DNA from: DATLFA01 sp039915945
GTDB taxonomy: Bacteria; Actinomycetota; Acidimicrobiia; Acidimicrobiales; WLNW01
Assembly (NCBI GenBank): GCA_039915945.1
Contig: JBDSMH010000049.1
Location: forward strand, 1-64,000
Direction of reading: 5' to 3'
DNA length: 64,000 bases
The first letter of the stretch is position 1, and each line of letters begins with the position of its first letter. The position numbers and the translations under genes were made by a program. The notes below the pieces were generated by a model. That model saw only the letters and a list, made by a program, of their open reading frames with translations, had not been told where the DNA came from and ran no database searches. This document shows positions 24,007 through 33,544 of this stretch, piece after piece.

Positions 24007-25302
24007 TCACAGCGGCACAACACGAAATGGTGACCGATCGGGCCCCGACAATGCGATGTCGACGGCGCGCCCACCCGGAACGTCGATCGCCTGCGGCGGC
24101 GACGAGTTGGTGTTGAACAACCACTTGCCGTCGGGCGACCAGGACAGGTTGTCGTCGCCGGCGGTGAGGGCGACATCGAGGCCGGTCGCGAAGTTCAAGA
24201 GCCGGAAGCCGGGCTTGGCGCCGGGCGGTATCACGGCTGCGTCGCCGGTGGGCGAAAGCGACAGCACCCAGTACGCCTCGGGTTGCAGCGTCGAGATGCC
24301 GACCGTTGCCAGTCGGGGTCGGGTCGCGTCGCCGATGTAGACGTGACACGAGGGCGCCGCATCACAGCCCAACCACGCAATGCGGCTGCCGTTGATCGCC
24401 ATGAGATCGCCCACCGCGTACGGCGTCACCCGCGCGGTCTTGGGATCGTGCAGGAAGATTTGGCCGGCGGCGTTGGTGACGATCGCGCCACCGAGGGCAC
24501 CCCGCACAGCGAAAGGCGCCGCAATCGTCAGTTCCGACGACTTGCTCCCGTCAGTCGCGAACTCGACCACGTGCGTCGCGTTGGCCGAATCCGATCGGTC
24601 GACGACGGCCCACAACTTGCCGTTGGTCGACGGGAATGCCCACGACACTTCGCGGGCAACCACCGTCGGCGGTTCTCGCAAGTTGCGATCGATCGTCGAC
24701 AACGTCTGGGTTCGCGAGTTGAACACGAACAGTCTCGTCTCGGACCCGCCGAAGACTTGATCGCCGGGCACGGTCACGGCCGAGTTCACCAACTGGCCCG
24801 TTGCGGTGTCGACGTAGCCCCGCAGCGACGTCGCGTCGAACGCGTAGAGGCGGAACGTGACCTTCTCGCCGAACACCGCGCCCACCCGCCCGTTGACGTA
24901 CGCAACCATCGGCGCAGTGGATGGCGTGGTCGGTGGGCGCGTGACGATCGACGACGCGGCCGACGTGACCGGAGTGGTGGTCGGCGCGAGCGTGGTGCCC
25001 GTCGTCGGCGCCGACGTCTCGGGCGTCGGAGCCGAAGTGTCCGGCGTGGCGACACCCCCGCCGTCACCTCCGGCAAAACGGGCGACCCCGCCGATCACCG
25101 CCGCGAGGACGAGGACCCCGACGAACGCAACAATGCCGATCCGGCGCGGCCGCTCTCGCTCGACGACCTGCGGGCGAGGTCCATTCGGCGCGGCACGTGC
25201 TTGCAGATCGAGCAGCAACATGGGCTTGGGGCGCGAGCAGTTGGGGCAACGCGACGCGCTGCCCAGCTCTGTTCCACAAGCCAGACACCGATCGTGCGCC
25301 AT
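24007..25302 (-). CDS. zinc-ribbon, single-TM, extracytoplasmic beta-propeller-like protein (copy A)
   Basis: Multi-domain protein of 431 residues with no named family that I recognise. An N-terminal zinc ribbon has Cys 6, 9, 19 and 22 (CLACG and CPNC). A cytoplasmic linker leads to one membrane helix (IGIVAFVGVLVLAAVIGGVA, about 55-74), a Thr/Pro/Ser-rich linker to about residue 135, then a large beta-rich domain with propeller-like repeats (RLYAFDATSLRGYVD, RLFVFNSRTQTLSTIDRN, LSLSPTGDAAVIPPG, LSWSPDGKWLFNTN). A WLGCD...C pair in the middle could form a disulfide outside the cell. It is a diverged paralogue of the next upstream gene (25444-26730), with the same architecture. Confidence 0.75.
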   Translation of the reverse strand: MAHDRCLACGTELGSASRCPNCSRPKPMLLLDLQARAAPNGPRPQVVERERPRRIGIVAFVGVLVLAAVIGGVARFAGGDGGGVATPDTSAPTPETSAPTTGTTLAPTTTPVTSAASSIVTRPPTTPSTAPMVAYVNGRVGAVFGEKVTFRLYAFDATSLRGYVDTATGQLVNSAVTVPGDQVFGGSETRLFVFNSRTQTLSTIDRNLREPPTVVAREVSWAFPSTNGKLWAVVDRSDSANATHVVEFATDGSKSSELTIAAPFAVRGALGGAIVTNAAGQIFLHDPKTARVTPYAVGDLMAINGSRIAWLGCDAAPSCHVYIGDATRPRLATVGISTLQPEAYWVLSLSPTGDAAVIPPGAKPGFRLLNFATGLDVALTAGDDNLSWSPDGKWLFNTNSSPPQAIDVPGGRAVDIALSGPDRSPFRVVPL

Positions 25303-25443
25303 CGACCCCTCCTACTCGCGAAGCCACCCATGCGTTCCCTGGGTTCGCAAGTTTCCGGTCGTCAGACTCGCCGAGTGACCAGTCTCTTCCCCACTACTTT
25401 GCCGCGGATCGAACCGGCAGTGAAAATCCCCTCCTCGCTACGG

Positions 25444-26730
25444 CTAGCGCGCGCCCACCGCGATGTCGCCGGTCGATTCGATCGGCAGCGTGATCTCGGC
25501 GACCCCACCGGTACGAGCGTTGACCGCGCGCACGATCGTCTTGCTGGCGTGGATCACCAACCACTCACTGTCGGCGGTCCAGTACATCGACAGCGCCCGG
25601 AAGAACGTCGATCCGGTGCTCAGGATGGACACTTGACCGGTCTCGACGTTGAGCAGTGGCAGCCGGGCATCATTGGAGCGGGGCAACGCGATCGAGTCGC
25701 GCGACAGCGGGAACGCGCCGAGGCGCTCGAGGTAGCTGGCCGAAGGGCGGCTCAAGGTGTTGACGAGTTCGAGTTGACGCTTGCTCGCATCGCGCCCGTC
25801 GCCGACGTTGTAACGACAATCGATGCCGGTGATGTCGTCGCAGCCGAACCACACGACAGTGTCACCGCGCGCGCCGACCAGCGTGCCTGTCGCGTAGCGC
25901 TTGGCGGTCGATCGACTACGTCCGATGAAGATGCCGCTGGGCGTCTGCCAGATGAGACCCCGTTCGATGGCGGCCACGGGGAAGGTGGTGCGGGCCAACT
26001 CGATCGACGCGCCGGTCGTGCCTTTGAGGTCGGCCTCGTACCACTCGACGGTGGCGCAGTCGTCGCAGGTGTAGTCGCGGGCGATCCAGACCTTGTTGGC
26101 CGCGCCGGTGTCCACGACGAACCCGCCGGCGCCGACGTTGAGCGGTGCCTTGCCGAAATCGTGGTCGAACGCCACGACTTCGCCACTCTTGTAGACGACG
26201 AAGATGCCACCCTCGACCACGACGACCTGTGTCGCCTCCGCCGTCTTTTCGAGTGAGATGGCCGCGGACTTCGCGATCTCACCAGTGGCGAGATCGATGC
26301 GCTTCACCCGTGAGCCGTCCGCGAGATAGAGCGCGCCCTGCGCCGGCCGCTTGAACAGCGGACCCGGCGTGTTCTCGAAGTAGACCGCGCCCGGTTGACG
26401 CTGCACTTCGGTCGTCGGGACGTTGCTGGCAGGCGGCGCGGTGCTCGAAGGCGCGGCGGGCGTGCTCGACATCGAGTCGTCTCCGCCCCCGAGCACAACG
26501 GCGAGAACGCCGGCAACGACGGCTAGCGCGACCAGCAAGACGAGCAGTGGTGCCATGCCTCGGCGTCCGTTGCTGGCGATCACCGTGGGTCGCGGCGTCG
26601 AAATGGCCGAGCGTTGACGGGTCGGGGTCAGATCGATGAACGCCCGACCCAGGGACGCGCCACACTTGACACAAGTGGTTGAGTGCACCGGCGCTGGCGT
26701 ACCGCAGCTAGGACAAAGCCCGGTGGACAT
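25444..26730 (-). CDS. zinc-ribbon, single-TM, extracytoplasmic beta-propeller-like protein (copy B)
   Basis: Paralogue of the 24007 gene, 428 residues, same order of parts. The zinc ribbon has Cys 6, 9, 20 and 23 (CPSCG and CVKCG). A linker precedes a membrane helix (MAPLLVLLVALAVVAGVLAVVL, about 59-80), then a Ser/Pro/Thr linker and a beta-rich domain (ALYLADGSRVKRIDLATGEI, IFVVYKSGEVVAFDHDF, LPLLNVETGQVSILSTG). The WFGCD...C motif of copy A is conserved, and an extra CDDC occurs near residue 220. Sequence identity outside shared motifs is low, so the duplication is old. It lies between copy A and disA on the same strand; function unknown. Confidence 0.75.
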   Translation of the reverse strand: MSTGLCPSCGTPAPVHSTTCVKCGASLGRAFIDLTPTRQRSAISTPRPTVIASNGRRGMAPLLVLLVALAVVAGVLAVVLGGGDDSMSSTPAAPSSTAPPASNVPTTEVQRQPGAVYFENTPGPLFKRPAQGALYLADGSRVKRIDLATGEIAKSAAISLEKTAEATQVVVVEGGIFVVYKSGEVVAFDHDFGKAPLNVGAGGFVVDTGAANKVWIARDYTCDDCATVEWYEADLKGTTGASIELARTTFPVAAIERGLIWQTPSGIFIGRSRSTAKRYATGTLVGARGDTVVWFGCDDITGIDCRYNVGDGRDASKRQLELVNTLSRPSASYLERLGAFPLSRDSIALPRSNDARLPLLNVETGQVSILSTGSTFFRALSMYWTADSEWLVIHASKTIVRAVNARTGGVAEITLPIESTGDIAVGAR

Positions 26731-26800
26731 TGTTTGGCGGCTCCTCGCCGATCACAAGTGGCGAGGCGAGACGGTAGCCGTCGATCTGGTCAGAAACACG

Positions 26801-27874
26801 TCAGCCGTAACGGCCGAGGATGGTGCTTTCGGTCAAGCGGGCGAGGCCGTCCTTGATGGCACGGGCCCGGACGTCGCCGACGCCGTCGACCTCTTCGAGA
26901 TCTTCGATGGTGGCGCGCATGATCTTGGGCAGCGAGCCGAAATGTGCCACCACACGGTCGACGATCGACTCGGGCAGCCGCGGGATGTGTGACAGCAATC
27001 GGAAACCGCGGGGCGTGACCGAGACGTCGAGATCGAGGGTGGCGTCGGGGATGTGCAAGACGATGGCCACGCGCGCCAGATCGAGAAGGCTTTCGCTGTT
27101 GAGCGCGTCGAGCGCGGCCAACGACTCTTCGAGATGCCACGACGCTTCTTCGTGGAAGTAGTCCTTGATGAGGAAGCGCCGATCGTCTTCGACGCCCGCC
27201 ATCAGTTCGAGCAGCTGCAACTGCACCAGGCGGCCCTGGATGCCGAGCTCGATGATGTCGAGTTCGATCTCGGATGCGATGCGGCGCACCATCTCGGTGC
27301 GCTGCAACACGGCAACCATGTCGCGCAACGTGACGAGGTCTTCGACTTCGAGTGCCGACAGTGTGGAGCGCACCTCGTCGAGGCGATGGCGATAGCGCTC
27401 GAGTGTCTGCAGCGCCTGGTTGGCCCGGAACACGATGTCGGTCGGTGGCTGCAACACCGCTTTGGTCTCGCTGACGTAGACAGTGATGACCGACATGTCT
27501 TCGGAGACCGCGATGACGGGCACGTCGATCGAGCGGGCGACGCGCTCGGCCGTGCGATGCCGTGTGCCGGTTTCGCTGGTGGGCACACTGGGGTCGGGTA
27601 CGAGATGCACGTTGGCCCGCGCGATGCGGCTGGCGTCGGCGGCGAGAATGATGGCGCCATCCATCTTGGATAGCTCTTGTAGACGTTGCGGGCTGTAGGC
27701 CGCGTCGAGCAGGAACCCGCCAGAGCAGATGCTGAGCACATTGGGGCCGTCACCGACGACGATCAACGCGCCCTTGCTGCCCTGGATGATGCGATCGAGA
27801 CCATCGCGCAACGGCATGCCCGGCGCGACCTGCCGGAGCACATCGAGAAATTTGGCCGCCAATCGCTCGGGCAT
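26801..27874 (-). CDS. disA: diadenylate cyclase DisA
   Basis: Makes cyclic di-AMP from two ATP and scans DNA for branched structures. The 357 residues hold the DAC domain (motifs SKMDGAIILAAD, DGA at 72-74, and ETGTRHRTAERVA, RHR at 105-107), a helical linker, and C-terminal helix-hairpin-helix motifs (RATIEDLEEVDGVGDVRARAIKDGL). The octamer and the coupling to DNA repair are known for the family. It lies 59 bases after radA on the same strand, the canonical actinobacterial and firmicute pairing; RadA is known to regulate DisA in other bacteria. No c-di-AMP phosphodiesterase lies in the window. Confidence 0.96.
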   Translation of the reverse strand: MPERLAAKFLDVLRQVAPGMPLRDGLDRIIQGSKGALIVVGDGPNVLSICSGGFLLDAAYSPQRLQELSKMDGAIILAADASRIARANVHLVPDPSVPTSETGTRHRTAERVARSIDVPVIAVSEDMSVITVYVSETKAVLQPPTDIVFRANQALQTLERYRHRLDEVRSTLSALEVEDLVTLRDMVAVLQRTEMVRRIASEIELDIIELGIQGRLVQLQLLELMAGVEDDRRFLIKDYFHEEASWHLEESLAALDALNSESLLDLARVAIVLHIPDATLDLDVSVTPRGFRLLSHIPRLPESIVDRVVAHFGSLPKIMRATIEDLEEVDGVGDVRARAIKDGLARLTESTILGRYG

Positions 27875-27933
27875 TGGCCGAGTCTACTCGGGGTGACCAG
27901 GCGCTCACAGAAAACGCGCGTCACTCACCGCAC

Positions 27934-29286
27934 TCATTCACCGCCCAGCCCGACGCGGTCGATGGCCTCGCGAACCGTGGCGACCCGGATCGATCGGATC
28001 GACTTCGGTAAGGCCGGTGCGTGCTTGGGTACGACGATGCCTTCGATGCCGAGCCGCAGACATTCGCCGATACGTTGTTCGTGATGGCTGGCGCGGCGCA
28101 ACTCACCGCCGAGGCCGACCTCGCCGTAGGCCGCGAGCGTGCCGGGTAGCGCCACCCCTGCCGCGGCCGACGCGACGGCGAGACACACGGCCAAGTCGGC
28201 GCCGGGCTCGCTGGCATCGACACCGCCGACCGCGAGCGCATAGACGTCGCGCTCGCCCAGTTGTACGCCCGCTCGCTCGCGCAGCACCGCAAGCAGGAAC
28301 CCGAGCCGGCCGGCGTCGACACCTTGGGCCGAGCGCCGGCCGCTGTTGGAATGGGCGACGAGCGCTTGCACCTCGACGAGGAACGGGCGATGCCCGTCGA
28401 CGATCGGCACGAGGACCGACCCCGCGATGTCGGCCGCTCGGTCGGCGAGGAACAGCCGGCTCGGATCGGGCACCGGAATCAGGCCGTGCTGTTGCATCTC
28501 GAGCACGCCGAGCTCGTTGGTGCCACCGAACCGATGCTTGACCGCGCGCAGTACGCGTAGCGCGTGATGCCGGTCGCCTTCGAACGACAACACCGTGTCG
28601 ACGAGATGCTCGAGCACGCGCGGGCCGGCCAACGTGCCGTCTTTGGTGACGTGACCCACCAATACCAGCGGCACGTCGCGGGCCTTGGCAACCGCCGAGA
28701 GTCGATGCGCGCAATGGCGCACCTGCGCGACCGAACCCGCCGTCGACGACAACTGCGGATCCGCGACCGCCTGGATGGAGTCGACCACGACGAACGCCGG
28801 CGACATCTCGTCGATGTACTGCGCGATCGCGCCGACATCGCCCTCGGCCACCGCCCACAAGTTGTCGTGCAACGCCTTGGTGCGGGCGGCGCGCGCTTGC
28901 AGTTGATGCAACGACTCTTCGGCCGACACGTAGAGCACACGCTGGCCGCGCGCGGCGTAGGCGCCGGCGATCTGCAGCAACAGGGTCGACTTGCCGATGC
29001 CGGGCTCGCCACCGAGCAGTGACACTGAACCGGCGACGAACCCACCACCGAGTACTCGGTCGATCTCGGGCAGGCCGGTCGGCACGGCGACGAAGCGGGC
29101 ACTGTCGACGGCGGAGATCGACTGCGGACGCGTCAGCGTCGACGGATGCGGCAAGCCCGACGGCGCGGCCGTCTCGACTTCTTCGACGAGCGTGTTCCAC
29201 TCGCCGCAGGCATTGCAGCGACCGCCCCACTGAGGACTGCCCTGCCCGCATTGGAGGCACATGAAGACGGTGCGCTGTTTGGCCAT
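27934..29286 (-). CDS. radA: DNA repair protein RadA
   Basis: RecA-like ATPase that promotes branch migration during recombination. The 450 residues have an N-terminal zinc finger (CLQCGQ...CNACGEW; Cys 10, 13, 24, 27), Walker A LLGGEPGIGKSTLLLQI, Walker B AFVVVDSIQAV, the RadA-specific KHRFGGTNELG in place of KNRFG, and a C-terminal Lon-protease-like domain (AVGGVDASEPGADLAVCLAVASA) without catalytic Ser-Lys pair. The ATG at 29286 is directly ahead of the zinc finger. It is followed by disA, a functional partner. Confidence 0.96.
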   Translation of the reverse strand: MAKQRTVFMCLQCGQGSPQWGGRCNACGEWNTLVEEVETAAPSGLPHPSTLTRPQSISAVDSARFVAVPTGLPEIDRVLGGGFVAGSVSLLGGEPGIGKSTLLLQIAGAYAARGQRVLYVSAEESLHQLQARAARTKALHDNLWAVAEGDVGAIAQYIDEMSPAFVVVDSIQAVADPQLSSTAGSVAQVRHCAHRLSAVAKARDVPLVLVGHVTKDGTLAGPRVLEHLVDTVLSFEGDRHHALRVLRAVKHRFGGTNELGVLEMQQHGLIPVPDPSRLFLADRAADIAGSVLVPIVDGHRPFLVEVQALVAHSNSGRRSAQGVDAGRLGFLLAVLRERAGVQLGERDVYALAVGGVDASEPGADLAVCLAVASAAAGVALPGTLAAYGEVGLGGELRRASHHEQRIGECLRLGIEGIVVPKHAPALPKSIRSIRVATVREAIDRVGLGGE

Positions 29287-29343
29287 GACGCCACCCTAAA
29301 CAGGGGGTGTGACAGCGAGTTCACGGGCGCCGGCCCGCGGCTA

Positions 29344-30897
29344 TCAGGTCGTGACCCGACCGCGGTTGAACAGCTCGAAGAGCGAGGCCACTCTCCGGTA
29401 GGGCGAACCCTCGACCGGCTGCGCTGCGAGATGCACGACCGCCATGCCGAGCTTGCGGCCGGCGGCGAGATTCTCGATGCGGTCGTCGACGAGCAGGCAC
29501 GCCCGCAGCGCGACGTCGAGCACGCGCTCGAGCTCGGCGAAGATCGCTTCGGCCGGTTTACGCACACCGACCGTGCCGCTGACGATCCACGGGTGCACAC
29601 GCCCGTCGAGCTCGAATCGACGGCGCAACAGCGCGGACCACTCGGCGACATCGTTGGTGCAACACGCCACACCGATGCCGCGTCGTTCCATCGCGTCGAG
29701 GAACTCGTGCACCCCGGCGTTGAGTTCGAAGCGTTGCGTGTACGACCGGTCGAGTTCGTCCGGGTCGCCGGGCACACCGAGCAGTGACCACAATTCGCTG
29801 GTCGTGTGTCGTCCGAGGGAGGCGTCGACATAGCGGGCCCGGATCGCCTGCTCGTCGTCGATGCCACCGTGCTCGCGTACGAACGGGATCAACAGCGTCT
29901 CGACATCGTCGCCGTCGCGATACAAGACGCCCATCGCGTCGAGTACCACCATCTGAATGCGCTTTTGGCTGCCCGCGGCGGGCGGACTCGCGGGAACGGC
30001 CGCGCCACCTCCTGCCGACGGCAGCGCCCGCACAGTGGGAACGGTGGTTGCCGGTGCCGGTGCCGGCCCTGGGCTTGCCGCGGCGGAGGCCGGTCTCCTG
30101 GTCAATGGAACCACGGCAATGTGGGCGTCAGCGCGGGATCGACCGCCCGGCGCGCGCCGCACGACCGCCAGCACCACCGCGCCCAGCGCGGCGATAGCGA
30201 GGACGCCGGCGATGATCGCCCAGCGACGCGCGGCGCCCTGCACGTCATCGGAGTGCACCGAAATGGCGGTCGGCGCGCTTCCCGGTACGACCTTCCACTC
30301 GGCGCGCGACCCGCCGACGCGGTCAGCCTCGCCCTTCACGGTGCCGGGCAGTTCGATACCAAAGAGCAGCGTTGCCTCGGCTGCGTCCTTTTGCACCTCG
30401 GCCGTCGGGCGTCCGAGTGCATTGCCGCCCAACAACTGTGCGATCTCCGTGTCGCTGAACGACTCGAGGCCGCGTGCCGGGTCGACCGTGCCCGTCACCG
30501 TGTACGTCACTTTGGCGAAGCCGGTCGAACGCATCAATCGAAAGTCGCGGAAGATTCCGTTGGGCCCGTCGATCTCGGACATGATCGCGGTGAACTGTTC
30601 GCTCCCGGTGAACGCCTTGACGGCGTGGATCCACTGCAGGCCCGAGGCGTCGCGATCGGGTTCCTTTTGCGGGCCGGACACGGTCCATCCGGCAGCCCGC
30701 ACATCGTCGAGGCGCAATCCGCCGGCGCGGGCGAGGGCCTCGTCGTCGAAGCCCACGTTGACGCGGACTTCGCCCGACCCGTCATCGTTGACCGCGACGT
30801 CGACGCTGGCATCGATGCGGCAAGCCGACAGCAGCGCAGCGGCCCCCACGAGCAGCAACACGCGAACGAGCGCGCGGGAAGGTCGAAGGGCGGCCAC
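29344..30897 (-). CDS. LppM-like lipoprotein/TM domain fused to cytoplasmic HAD hydrolase
   Basis: One uninterrupted frame of 517 residues with two unrelated halves. The first has a signal peptide ending in lipobox LSAC (Cys 26), a beta-rich extracellular domain like LppM/DUF3153 (VDVAVNDDGSGEVRVNVGFD), and a membrane helix at about 226-246. After a Pro/Ala linker, residues 316-517 form a HAD domain: motif I MVVLDAMGVLY (nucleophile Asp 320, with Met instead of the second Asp, as in dehalogenase-type members), GVACCTND, Lys in GVRKPAEAIF and LLVDDRIENLA. Topology predicts the HAD part inside the cell. The GTG at 30897 is chosen for the signal peptide. An ATG at 29952 could start a separate HAD protein but has no Shine-Dalgarno. 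Confidence 0.78.
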   Translation of the reverse strand: MAALRPSRALVRVLLLVGAAALLSACRIDASVDVAVNDDGSGEVRVNVGFDDEALARAGGLRLDDVRAAGWTVSGPQKEPDRDASGLQWIHAVKAFTGSEQFTAIMSEIDGPNGIFRDFRLMRSTGFAKVTYTVTGTVDPARGLESFSDTEIAQLLGGNALGRPTAEVQKDAAEATLLFGIELPGTVKGEADRVGGSRAEWKVVPGSAPTAISVHSDDVQGAARRWAIIAGVLAIAALGAVVLAVVRRAPGGRSRADAHIAVVPLTRRPASAAASPGPAPAPATTVPTVRALPSAGGGAAVPASPPAAGSQKRIQMVVLDAMGVLYRDGDDVETLLIPFVREHGGIDDEQAIRARYVDASLGRHTTSELWSLLGVPGDPDELDRSYTQRFELNAGVHEFLDAMERRGIGVACCTNDVAEWSALLRRRFELDGRVHPWIVSGTVGVRKPAEAIFAELERVLDVALRACLLVDDRIENLAAGRKLGMAVVHLAAQPVEGSPYRRVASLFELFNRGRVTT

Positions 30898-30959
30898 AGC
30901 GCCTGCCAGAGTAGTTGCCGCGCGCGCCGATTCCCGGCTTATGTACGCGTGCGGGGGCG

Positions 30960-30976
30960 CCGGCAGTGCCTGCCGG
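30960..30976 (-). terminator. hairpin after clpC
   Basis: ccggcag-tgc-ctgccgg, a perfect seven-pair stem with a three-base loop, 37 bases beyond the clpC stop on the minus strand and ahead of the LppM-HAD gene. No U-tract follows, so it is only a candidate terminator or attenuator. Confidence 0.35.
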
Positions 30977-31012
30977 TCGGGCGAGACTGCGCCCTCACCC
31001 CCGTCGCGTAGA

Positions 31013-33544
31013 TCAGCTGTCGCCGCCGACTTCGGCCATCTCGACCGCCGGCGGCGTGAAACCATCGACGGTGCGGAAGATGATGTTGCGTTCGCCGTTG
31101 GCGTCGGGTTCGACGTCGACCACGATCATCGTGCCGGCGCGGAACTCTTTGAGCAGGAGTCGCTCGGACATGGGGTCTTCGACGAGCCGCTGGATGGCCC
31201 GGCGCAATGGCCGAGCACCGAGGGTCGGGTCGTAGCCCCGCTCGGCCAGGAACAACTTGGCCGCGTCGGTCAGCTCGATGCCGATGCCTTGTGCCGCAAG
31301 TTGCGTGGTGACGCGCTTGGTCATGAGATCGACGATCTCGGTGACCTCGGGTCGCGACAGCTCGTGGAAGACGATGACCTCGTCGATGCGGTTGAGGAAC
31401 TCGGGCCGGAAGTGGATCTTGAGCGCATCGGTGACCTTGTCCTTCATGCGCTCGTAGGTCACTGCCTCGTCGACCTTGGTGAAGCCGAGGTTGGCCTTGC
31501 GGAGATCCTGCGTGCCCAAGTTGGACGTCATGATCAGCACCGTGTTGCGGAAGTCGACGGTACGGCCCTGAGAATCGGTGAGCCGGCCTTCTTCCAAGAT
31601 CTGCAACAGCGTGTTGAACACGTCGGGGTGCGCTTTTTCGATCTCGTCGAACAGCACCACCGAGAACGGCTTGCGCCGCACGGCCTCGGTCAGCTGGCCG
31701 CCCTCTTCGTAACCGACATAGCCCGGAGGCGAGCCGACGAGGCGCGAGACGGTGTGCTTTTCCATGTACTCGGACATGTCCAAGCTGATCAGCGCGTGCT
31801 CGTCGCCGAAGAGGAACTCGGCCAGCGTCTTGGCCAACTCGGTCTTACCGACACCCGAGGGGCCGAGGAAGATGAACGAGCCCGACGGGCGCTTGGGGTC
31901 TTTGAGACCGGCACGCGTGCGGCGGATGGCTTGCGACACGGCGCGGATGGCATCGACCTGGCCGATGACCCGCCTGTGCAGCTCGTCTTCCATGCGCAGG
32001 AGCTTGGCCGTCTCTTCTTCGGTGAGCTTGTAGACGGGGATGCCGGTCCACACCGACAGCACTTCGGCGATGGCTTCTTCGTCGACCTCGTCGAAGAGAT
32101 CGACGCCCTTGGCCTTGATGTCGGCCTCCATAGACGACTTGCGGCCCTGCAGTTCCTTTTCGCGATCGCGCAGACGCCCGGCTTCTTCGAAGCGCTGGGC
32201 CTCGACCGCCTCTTTCTTCTTGCGCTGCACTTCGGCGATCTCGTTTTCGACCTCTTTGAAGTCGGGCGGCGCCTGCATGCGCTTGATGCGCAAGCGCGAG
32301 CCGGCCTCGTCGATGAGGTCGATGGCCTTGTCGGGCAGGTGGCGATCGGAGATGTAGCGGTCGGCCAGATTGGCTGCCGCGACCAACGCTTGATCGGTGA
32401 TGGTCACACGATGGTGCTCTTCGTAGCGATCACGCAGACCCTTGAGGATCTCGATGGTGTGCGCAACGGTCGGCTCTTCGACCTTGATCGGCTGGAAGCG
32501 ACGCTCGAGTGCCGCATCCTTTTCGAGATGCTTGCGGTACTCGTCGAGCGTCGTCGCACCGATGGTCTGCAGCTCACCGCGAGCGAGCATCGGCTTGAGG
32601 ATCGACGCCGCGTCGATGGCGCCTTCGGCCGCACCGGCACCGACGAGGGTGTGCAACTCATCGATGAAGATGATGATGTCGCCACGCGTGCGGATCTCTT
32701 TGAGCACCTTCTTGAGGCGCTCTTCGAAATCACCGCGATAGCGCGAGCCGGCAACCAACGCGCCCAGATCGAGCGTGTAGATCTGCTTGCCTTTGATGGT
32801 CTCGGGGACATCGCCGCCAGCGATCGACTGCGCCAGGCCTTCGACGATGGCGGTCTTGCCGACGCCCGGCTCACCGATGAGCACGGGGTTGTTCTTGGTA
32901 CGGCGTGACAGCACCTGCATGACCCGCTCGGTCTCGCGCTCGCGGCCGATGACCGGATCGAGTTGCTTGTCGCGGGCGAGTTGCGTGAGGTTGCGACCGA
33001 ACTGATCGAGGATCAGCGAACCGGATGGTGAATCGCCACCTTGACCACCGGACGTCGCGCCCGCTTTGTCGCCAGGGGCCGAGCTCGACGATGCCGCGCC
33101 CGGACCGGAGTAGCCCGACAGCAATTGAATGACTTGCTGGCGCACTCGCGACAGATCGGCGCCCAGCTTGACCAACACCTGTGCAGCAACACCTTCGCCC
33201 TCACGAATGAGGCCGAGGAGGATGTGCTCGGTGCCGATGTAGTTGTGGCCGAGTTGCAATGCTTCGCGCAGCGACAGCTCGAGCACCTTCTTGGCGCGCG
33301 GCGTGAACGGAATGTGGCCGGACGGCGACGAGCCGCCCTGACCGATGATCTCTTCTACTTGACTGCGCACTGCTTCGAGAGAGATCCCGAGCGACTCGAG
33401 TGCCTTTGCTGCGACACCCTCGCCTTCGTGGATCAGACCCAGCAGGATGTGCTCGGTGCCGATGTAGTTGTGGTTGAGTAGGCGCGCTTCTTCTTGCGCC
33501 AGGACCACTACCCGGCGTGCACGGTCGGTAAATCGCTCGAACAC
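31013..33544 (-). CDS. clpC: ATP-dependent Clp protease ATP-binding subunit ClpC
   Basis: AAA+ unfoldase that feeds substrates to ClpP. The predicted 843 residues hold two Clp-N repeats (NYIGTEHILLGLIHEGEGVA and a second copy), AAA1 with Walker A IGEPGVGKTAIVEGLA and Walker B IIIFIDELHTLVGAG, the UVR/M-domain coiled coil (EVQRKKKEAVEAQRFEEAGR), AAA2 with FLGPSGVGKTELAKTLAEFL, the ClpP-contact region, and a C-terminal D2-small domain. The M-domain is short, as in ClpC and unlike ClpB. The GTG at 33544 follows a gggagg Shine-Dalgarno. The gene is divergent from the polyprenyl synthase across 231 bases in which no ClgR or HAIR operator is obvious. Confidence 0.97.
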   Translation of the reverse strand: MFERFTDRARRVVVLAQEEARLLNHNYIGTEHILLGLIHEGEGVAAKALESLGISLEAVRSQVEEIIGQGGSSPSGHIPFTPRAKKVLELSLREALQLGHNYIGTEHILLGLIREGEGVAAQVLVKLGADLSRVRQQVIQLLSGYSGPGAASSSSAPGDKAGATSGGQGGDSPSGSLILDQFGRNLTQLARDKQLDPVIGRERETERVMQVLSRRTKNNPVLIGEPGVGKTAIVEGLAQSIAGGDVPETIKGKQIYTLDLGALVAGSRYRGDFEERLKKVLKEIRTRGDIIIFIDELHTLVGAGAAEGAIDAASILKPMLARGELQTIGATTLDEYRKHLEKDAALERRFQPIKVEEPTVAHTIEILKGLRDRYEEHHRVTITDQALVAAANLADRYISDRHLPDKAIDLIDEAGSRLRIKRMQAPPDFKEVENEIAEVQRKKKEAVEAQRFEEAGRLRDREKELQGRKSSMEADIKAKGVDLFDEVDEEAIAEVLSVWTGIPVYKLTEEETAKLLRMEDELHRRVIGQVDAIRAVSQAIRRTRAGLKDPKRPSGSFIFLGPSGVGKTELAKTLAEFLFGDEHALISLDMSEYMEKHTVSRLVGSPPGYVGYEEGGQLTEAVRRKPFSVVLFDEIEKAHPDVFNTLLQILEEGRLTDSQGRTVDFRNTVLIMTSNLGTQDLRKANLGFTKVDEAVTYERMKDKVTDALKIHFRPEFLNRIDEVIVFHELSRPEVTEIVDLMTKRVTTQLAAQGIGIELTDAAKLFLAERGYDPTLGARPLRRAIQRLVEDPMSERLLLKEFRAGTMIVVDVEPDANGERNIIFRTVDGFTPPAVEMAEVGGDS

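Noticed and set aside
29957..32908. A 983-codon plus-strand open frame antisense to clpC and the LppM-HAD gene
   Set aside because: Its translation has no recognisable domain and is the mirror of the strongly conserved minus-strand ClpC; high G+C makes such long antisense frames common.
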